The notes beneath the pieces were generated by a model, which was not told the origin of the DNA, did not search any database, and worked only from the letters and a program-made list of their open reading frames with translations. Positions 58,105 through 64,000 of a stretch of DNA of 64,000 bases are shown here, one piece after another; position 1 is the first letter of the stretch; each line of letters opens with the position of its first letter. A program made the translations under genes and the position numbers. Location of the stretch: contig NC_133028.1 of assembly GCF_048771995.1 (NCBI RefSeq), positions 2,996,501 through 3,060,500 on the forward strand, given 5' to 3'. Source of the DNA: Taeniopygia guttata (Eukaryota; Chordata; Aves; Passeriformes; Estrildidae).

Positions 58105-58876
58105 TGTGGGAATCCAGGGCTTCCCTCTGGCTGCCCTGGCAGGTCTGAGACCCTGGCAGGGGTCAGGAACCCCCCTGGACAGAGCCCCCAGAGACACTGG
58201 CTGTGATCTCTGTCCATGGAAAAGAGTTTTCAATCTTACAGGATGAATTACCAGCTCTGAATGTTTGATATAAGTAATAATTAAGTGTGGCACAGGTGCA
58301 AAAGTAAAATTTTAGGATTCTAGATTAGGGGTTCAAAGGGGACAAGATGGAGGAAGTTGGGTGTGTCTTGTCCTTTTTCTCCTTCTTCATGCCCTCCATG
58401 TTTCACTGTGGTGTTGGCATTTTTCTGTTGGTTCAGGCTGGGGACACTCTGTTCAACGTAGGTGACAGATATTGGCACGTTATTGTAAATCCAGCACAGG
58501 TAGTTTGTGGTATTTAATGTTTGTACCATCCCACTGAGGGGTGTTACATTGGCACGTTATTGTAAATCCAGCACAGGGAGTTTCTGGTATTTAATGTTTG
58601 TAACATCCCACTGAGGGGTGTTACATTGGCACGTTATTGTAAATCCAGCACAGGTAGTTTCTGGTATTTAATGTTTGTACCATCCCACTGAGGGCAGAGC
58701 CCCACACGCTGCCCTGCAGGACAGAGCTGCGGCAGGGCAGCAGAACATGTTAGAGATAAACAGAATAAACAACCTTGAAACCAGCACAGACGAATTATGG
58801 CTTCTTCTCTGGCAATGGGGCAGAAAGACAGAGACTTTCTACAATCTCGGGATCATCAATGCCACAGATTCCGACA
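58105..58876 (+). mobile_element. Solo LTR, family K copy 7, three core units
   Basis: TGTGGGAATCC ... GATTCCGACA with a perfect 6-bp duplication GCAGCC (58099-58104 and 58877-58882). The core unit with TATTTAA is present three times (58471-58539, 58540-58616, 58617-58693); the last two are exactly 77 bp. At 772 bp it is the longest K LTR here. Fossil solo LTR, no coding region. Confidence 0.96.
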
Positions 58877-59309
58877 GCAGCCCTGAGGGGCAGGTGTTGC
58901 TCTGTGAGATGCTGAGGACTCCAGGCAGGAAATCCTGGCTTCCCTTCCATCCTCTGCAGATAAGGATCTCCAAGCTGGACCATCAAACTGTCCCTATTTC
59001 CTTATCACCTCTGACTTTGTCCGGTCTGGTGGGAAAGGCTGCTCTTTCCAGCCTCGTTGCCAATTCCTCTCTTTCCCAGATATAGCTGGTTAGAACAGGG
59101 ATATGGCTCATTTCCCTGGAGTCCTTTAATTTGCAAAGCTCTGCTTCCATCTGTAGGCTTGGTGGAGACCCAAGTGCTGAGGCTGTGAGGCAGGTGTGGG
59201 AGGGCAGAGCCCAGCACCAGGCACAGGCTGGCTCCTGGGGTGTGCTGGAAGGGGACAGCCACCCTGATGGCTGGCAGGCTCACAAACCACATCCCAAACA
59301 GCGTGTGGC
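58877..59309. other. unique sequence, nothing recognised
   Basis: No supported feature. Confidence 0.4.
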
Positions 59310-59805
59310 CATAGAATCAGAGAACATTCTGAGTTGGAAGGGACCCACAAGGACTAACCAGTCCAATTTCTGGCTCCTCTGGCACATGACAACGCCAACA
59401 ATCCTATCCTCTCCCTAGGAGCGTTGTCCAAACACTCCTGGAGCTCTGGCAGCTTTGGGGCTGCACCCAGTCCCTAGGGAGCCTGGTCAGTGCCCAGCAC
59501 CCTCTGGGGGAAGAACTTTTTCCTAATATCCAACTAAACTCCACCTGAAACAGCTTCATGCCATTTTCTTGGGTCCTGTCAGTGGCCAGCAGAGAGCAGA
59601 GATCTGATCTGCTTCTCTACTTCCCTTTCTAAGGAAGCTGCAGACCATGGTGAGGCCTCTCTTCAGTCTCCAGCTGAACAAACTAAAGGACCTCAGCCAC
59701 CCCTTGTAAGGCTTTCCCTCTCGAGCCTTCCCAAATTTTATGCTGCTCCTTTGGATGCTCTCTAAAAGCTTTATATCCTTTTTATATTGCCCCATGTCCT
59801 ATACT
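59310..59805 (-). mobile_element. CR1 LINE, 3' end plus ORF2 C-terminus
   Basis: Opens with CCATAGAATCAGAGAAC and GAGTTGGAAGGGACCCACAA. The minus-strand translation further in contains KKDIKLLESIQRSS, the CR1 ORF2 C-terminal region. About 500 bp, 5'-truncated. Confidence 0.95.
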
Positions 59806-60582
59806 GATTGTCAAACATTACAGCAGCTTCAGCATCTGGGTGCTTCAAGGGGCTTTGAAGGGTTTTAAGTCCTGTGGCGATGGCAGCACTGAAAGGCAGT
59901 CAGGGAGGCTCAAAGTCTGGAGAAAAACAACCTGCAAGCACTGCATATATGAAATTGAAAAGTTTACACAGTTGTGTGATACCTGCTGGAAGCTGGGAAC
60001 CCCAAATCTATGTTATTCTTGCTGTTTGCCCCAGATGTTTTGGTTGGCTCAGCAACCTCAGCCCAGCCATGCAGGTGCAAACCTCTGGCAGGCGGCTGAG
60101 CGTGTTTTATAAAACCTTAAAATGCTTGAAGGCAGCGTGCAGACATGACTGATTTCCATCCAAGGCGCAGTCTTTCCTCCAGACTTTCCCTCCAGGCATC
60201 GAAAAGCAATTTCAGCCAGCATTTAATGGGAAGGCTGTGGGACGTCTGAGTGCTCCAGCTCCATGGTGGACCCACATCCCGTGAGTTACACATTGCTCAA
60301 TCCTGGTCACAAACTTTTTTTGGAAAGAAGCTGTAATTTAATAAAACCTGTGTTTACAGGGCTGCTGCTTGGAGAGCAGACTTTTACCCTGCAGCTGCAT
60401 GAAAGGCATCAAATTCAGAAGGAACATCTTCCCTTTACTTTAGGGCTCTGAGTGCCAACTCCCAAACTCTTGACACTGTAACTGGATTTTTTTGTCTTTC
60501 CCCTCCATTTGGAGAAAGTTTCCATGGCATAGGCTCTGTGCCCAGAGCCAATTAGGAGTATTCTTATTATATACAGAATAGC
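59806..60582. other. unique sequence, nothing recognised
   Basis: No supported feature. Confidence 0.4.
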
Positions 60583-60720
60583 AGGATGGTTTGGGTTGGA
60601 AAAACATTAAAGATCATCTTGTTCCAACCCCCTGTCATGGGCAGGGACACCTTGCACTAGACCAGGTAGCTCAGAGCTTTGTCCAAACTGATCTTGAGCA
60701 TTTCCATGAATGGGGTATCC
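60583..60720 (-). mobile_element. CR1 LINE 3' end fragment
   Basis: AGGATGGTTTGGGTTGGAAA, 'tgtcatgggcagggacacc' and 'actagaccaggtagctc' in reverse-complement CR1 order. Confidence 0.92.
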
Positions 60721-60909
60721 AATATACATTTCGTGTATATATATAGATATGAAACATATATATAGAGATACACATAAAATATTTATTTTTATAAATACAT
60801 ATATAAATGTGTATTATAATATATATGTAGTACATATATATATTATGTATACATATATTTACATAGCATATACATTATATATTGTAGTGTATATATATAT
60901 ATATATAGG
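60721..60909. repeat. TA-rich microsatellite
   Basis: TATATA and TACATA units with interruptions. It sits between a CR1 end and the dispersed block copy 2. Confidence 0.95.
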
Positions 60910-60917
60910 AGAAGGTC

Positions 60918-61356
60918 CTTTGCTAGCTTTTAGGGGTCTTCAAACAAAAAAAAAGTTTAAAGCTACGGCTATTTTTTATTTTCTATAACTTTTTTTTTTT
61001 TTTTTTTCAGTATATGACACTACCCCGTGCAACTGCGTGAACACTGATATCAGTGAGCGGCAGAAACCAGATGGTGAGAGATAAGAAAGCAGGATGGTGT
61101 TTGGGCAGGACTTTGGAGGGCTGTATTTTTCTGGACCACAGGCTGGGCTTTAATTGTGAGGTGGACTCCGATGAGATTAATTTCATTGTCTGGACAGGAA
61201 TAGGAAAAAATCTCGTGCAGGAATTAAGTTATTTTCCACAGCGGGTCCGCTCTGTAGTTTGGTGAACGCCCCTCAGGAGGGGTATCAAAGCAGCCTTGAA
61301 GTACAGCGGCAACCGCAAAAGGTGAAAAAGACCCGTTTCGCTTGGGAATAAAATCA
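60918..61356 (+). repeat. Dispersed block copy 2, directly upstream of CpG island
   Basis: Partner of 49711-50138 in the same orientation. GTGGACTCCGATGAGA is at 61161-61176, with a T-run at 60986-61009. It ends within about 75 bp of the start of the CpG-rich sequence. Whether it contributes to the promoter is not known. Confidence 0.8.
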
Positions 61357-61424
61357 GGTTTAACACGCTCCCTTCAGCAAACAGGCGCTGCTATCCTTAC
61401 AGTTCCACGTCCAAGTTGCTCAGG

Positions 61425-61920
61425 ATCACGAGCGGGGCGGAGCAGGAGGCGGAGGAGGCGGAGAAGGGGAAGGAGGAGGAGGCGGAGGCGGGGGGTGCTC
61501 GAGGCGGAGCCGGGGCGGGCCGCAGGGGAGGCGGCTGGAAAACAGGCCGGCGCTGGTTCTCGGCCCGCAGTGCCCGCAGCCGCCGCTCAGCCGCGCCGGG
61601 AGCCGCTCAGCCGCGGGAGGCAGCGAGGCGAGAGCCGGCAGGGCGCCCCGACCCCGACAGTCCCCTCCGGCACCGCACAGAGAGGTACGCGGCGGGCGGC
61701 GGCCCCGCTCCCCTCCGAGCGTCCCCTCGCAGGGTCCCCTCGGCCCCCTCAGCCGGCACCTGCGGCGGGAGGGCCGGTGCCGCCTCGGCGGGGCTGCCCG
61801 GCTCTGTCCCCGGCACAGAGCGGCCGGGCAGCGGCGGGGAGAGGGCGGGGGGCTTTGTCTGGGGGCACGGAGCCGGGACCCGTCCCACACGCCCACCTCG
61901 CCGAGCCGCTCTAGGGGCCG
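61425..61920 (+). promoter_or_regulatory. CpG island promoter of an unidentified gene
   Basis: GC-rich and CpG-dense, unlike anything else in the window. It starts with a purine-rich GGAGGAGGCGG tract (61436-61495) holding GC boxes of Sp1/KLF type (GGGGCGG at about 61434 and GGGGCGGGCC at about 61511). No TATA box is evident. CpG islands of this size mark housekeeping-type transcription starts in birds. Direction is taken as plus from a donor site at 61685, though a bidirectional promoter is possible. The long arginine-, proline- and alanine-rich frames are composition artefacts. Confidence 0.85.
61540..61684 (+). other. probable non-coding exon 1 with 5' splice donor
   Basis: The plus strand reads CACAGAGAG|GTACGC with the GT at 61685-61686, a fair match to the donor consensus. 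I see no ATG between 61430 and 61684, as expected for a wholly 5'-UTR first exon. The left limit is a guess for the transcription start. The gene is not identifiable, and its coding exons would lie to the right of the window. Confidence 0.5.
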
Positions 61921-62520
61921 TTCCCTGTGCCCCGTCCCGCACACCTGCCCGAGGGGCCGTTCCCTGTGCCCCGTCCCGAACGCCACTCCCAGGGTTCAGC
62001 CCTGTGCCCTATCCCAAACACCATCCTCAGGGTTCAGCCCTGTGCCCTATCCCAAACACCACTCTCAGGGTTCAGCCCTGTGCCCCATCCCAAACACCAC
62101 CCACAGGGTTCAGCCCTGTGCCCTATCCCAAACACCACTCTCAGGGCTCAGCCCGATGCCCCATCCCCAACACTACCTCAGGGTTCATCCCTGTGCCCTA
62201 TCCCAAACACCACTCTCAGGGTTCAGCCCTGTGCCCCATCCCAAACACCACTCTCAGGGTTCAGCCCTGTGCCCCATCCCAAACACCACTCTCAGGGTTC
62301 AGCCCTGTGCCCCATCCCAAACGCCACTCTCAGGGTTCAGCCCTGTGCCCCATCCCAAACGCCACTCTCAGGGTTCAGCCCTGTGCCCCATCCCAAACAC
62401 CACCCTTTGGATTCAGCCCTGTGCCCTATCCCAAACATCACCCTCAGGGTTCAGCCCTGTGTCCCATCCCACTGATGATCCTGGAGGAACCAGCCCTGTG
62501 CCCCGTCCCACACACCGCCC
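61915..62520. repeat. 38-bp minisatellite next to the CpG island
   Basis: Unit starts GGGTTCAGCCCTGTGCCCCA and continues TCCCAAACACCACTCTCA. I count about 13 good copies between 61992 and 62485, with degenerate units on both edges, including GGGGCCGTTCCCTGTGCCCC versions that grade into the CpG island. 38 is not a multiple of three and none of the three plus frames meets a stop, so frames of up to 405 residues exist. I read them as by-products. Confidence 0.95.
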
Positions 62521-64000
62521 TGAGGGGCCGTTCCCCGTGTCCCATCCCACAATTTCACCTCCCCAAACTACTCCAGGGGCCGTTCGCTTTGCCCCGTCCC
62601 AAGCGCCCCAAAACCACCCCAGGAATTTGCTGACCCTCCTTCCTCCACCCCTTGACACCCCAGCCCAGGTGCAGAGCAGGTGTCATCCCCACCGCTTTCC
62701 ATGGGGACCGTGGGAGAAAGGATCACTCTCTCAGCTAAGGGCAGAACACGCATGGTTGTGTTGGGATTTTGGGGTGCTTTGGGTATTTTTTTCTCCCCTC
62801 CCGTGTGTTGGTGAATCTCCCGCATGTGACACGAGTCCCTGCGTGCCTCCGCATTCCCCGCCTGGCATTCCCGGTGATGACACCGAGAGGAGAGGTTAAG
62901 TGTGGAAGTCACCGTGCTGGGGATGTGAGTGACGAGCGGCGAAGGCTCGCCCCCAGCTTGTTTGTGTTTTTGTGTTTTCGTGTTTACACAAAGCTGTTAC
63001 AATACCGGGGGCTTGGCGGCTCACAGCGGCATTTTAAGTCGAATCCATCGACTTGTGTGGAATTGCTCCTTCTTCGAGATCGGTGTGGTAGATGAGGGAT
63101 AAATTCCGAATGCAGGGTAGTGAAATGCACAGAGCCAATTGTCAGTTATGGAAACTCAAAACAAAGCTTTTATTTACATTCTCAACCCCGTACACAGAGT
63201 TGCTCTGCTGCATCGTTGCTCTGCTCATCCCAAAAAGTGCTTTCTGTGGATTATAGGCACGCTGTCTCGGACCTGGTGCCGGGACCAGCTGTAATTGCCT
63301 GATATATTAGATGTAAACAGTGGCTTTACATAAAAGTGAAACCATATGTATCGCCTAACACATGTCCACTCTGTGATCCTGCACAAACAAAGTCGAGCCC
63401 AGAGCCCTGTCCTTAGCTCACCCTGTTGATCCACGTTTCCCATAGCCTGCACGATGCAGTCCTGTTCCCAGAGTTACCAGACAGGTTTAGTGGAGACCAA
63501 GAAATCAGCCCAGGAGCATTTCTCTGTGTTGTGCAAGAATGCTGTTATGTTCTCAGTCCTTTACAGATGTTGTTTTATTGACTTAGTGATAACATTTCGC
63601 TCTCCTAGGTCCTTTTCCCTTTCCAGATTGTTAGGCCAGCACTTACTAATCGTTTATGGCACTGCTGTGGAACAGATGTACTGTGTTTTTTAGGGAGTAG
63701 TAAGCTCTGTGGTTTCAGCTGGCTTTGCCTCTAAAAAAAAAAACCAGCACTTCCCTCGTGCCACTGTTGTGGAGTGGGTAGCCGGACTAGGAAGCCTGTT
63801 TGGATGACTACTGAGCTGGCAAAAAATCCAACAGGCTTGGGTCTGACTCAGTGCCTGGATCCTCAGCCATTGTGTGGCTGATCAAATGTTTACCTGGACT
63901 TCTTTGGGTTTGGAGCAGCATCCAGCTGGTATTTTGGCTAAGCTGCTTGTGGAAGGAAGTGTAGAGGTCTGCGGCTTTAAATGCTAAAAATGCTGGCTGA
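62521..64000. other. probable intron 1 sequence
   Basis: Moderately CpG-containing to about 63100, then ordinary. No exon, CR1 or LTR recognised. A-run near 63733. Its reading as intron depends on the donor call at 61685. Confidence 0.4.

Noticed and set aside
14096-58529. Similar 60-90 residue open frames recurring in every K LTR (NTTVKHGGHEEGEKG-type)
   Set aside because: They recur because the LTRs are recent copies of one another, and they run opposite to the inferred sense strand. Shared descent explains them without a coding function.
61342-62900. Long open frames (190, 405 and 285 residues) over the CpG island and minisatellite
   Set aside because: They arise from GC-rich composition and a 38-bp array without stop words. 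No domain, start context or splice pattern supports a protein.

Overview
The window looks like non-coding DNA from a bird, most likely a songbird (passerine). The evidence is about two dozen CR1 LINE fragments that are almost all 3' ends (tails such as ATTCTATG and the 3'-UTR block that reads GGTTTGGGTTGGAAGGGACC on the opposite strand), many solo LTRs of avian ERVK- and ERVL-type retroviruses, and a CpG island promoter of vertebrate type. I find no recognisable protein-coding exon and no tRNA, rRNA, CRISPR or bacterial feature. The many open frames are chance frames, frames through repeats, or remnants of the CR1 ORF2 C-terminus. Family names are from memory and ends are set by eye.

Layout: 0-8.8 kb holds CR1 pieces, an inverted pair of related LTRs (about 3.3 and 5.2 kb) and large simple repeats, including 0.6 kb of TA-rich DNA and an uninterrupted 205-bp GGAA tract. 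8.8-19.2 kb is LTR-rich. It has three solo LTRs of one 600-bp family (called K here), a nested LTR-in-LTR pair at 10.5-11.7 kb, and a duplicated block (14.2/18.3 kb) in which each copy carries an LTR the other lacks. 19.4-22.9 kb has two LTRs of a related family (R) in opposite orientation. The second, at 22.2-22.9 kb, is almost stripped of G on one strand, the signature of cytidine-deaminase (APOBEC-type) hypermutation. 25.9 kb has a 29-bp minisatellite. 28.4-36.6 kb holds three more K LTRs and other LTRs. 39 kb has a 21-bp minisatellite. 40-57 kb is mostly unique sequence with scattered CR1. 58.1 kb has the seventh K LTR, carrying three tandem copies of its core promoter. 60.9-61.4 kb is a second copy of a block at 49.7-50.1 kb. 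61.4-61.9 kb is a CpG island with a probable non-coding first exon on the + strand and a donor site at 61685, followed by a 38-bp minisatellite. The window therefore probably ends in intron 1 of an unidentified gene that runs to the right.

The main observations are the strand-biased G-to-A erasure of one LTR (and a patchy, milder case at 8.8 kb), variable copy number of a 77-bp TATA-containing unit inside K LTRs with an independent parallel in family R, reciprocal empty sites that order a duplication before two LTR insertions, and a duplicated block directly upstream of the CpG island.
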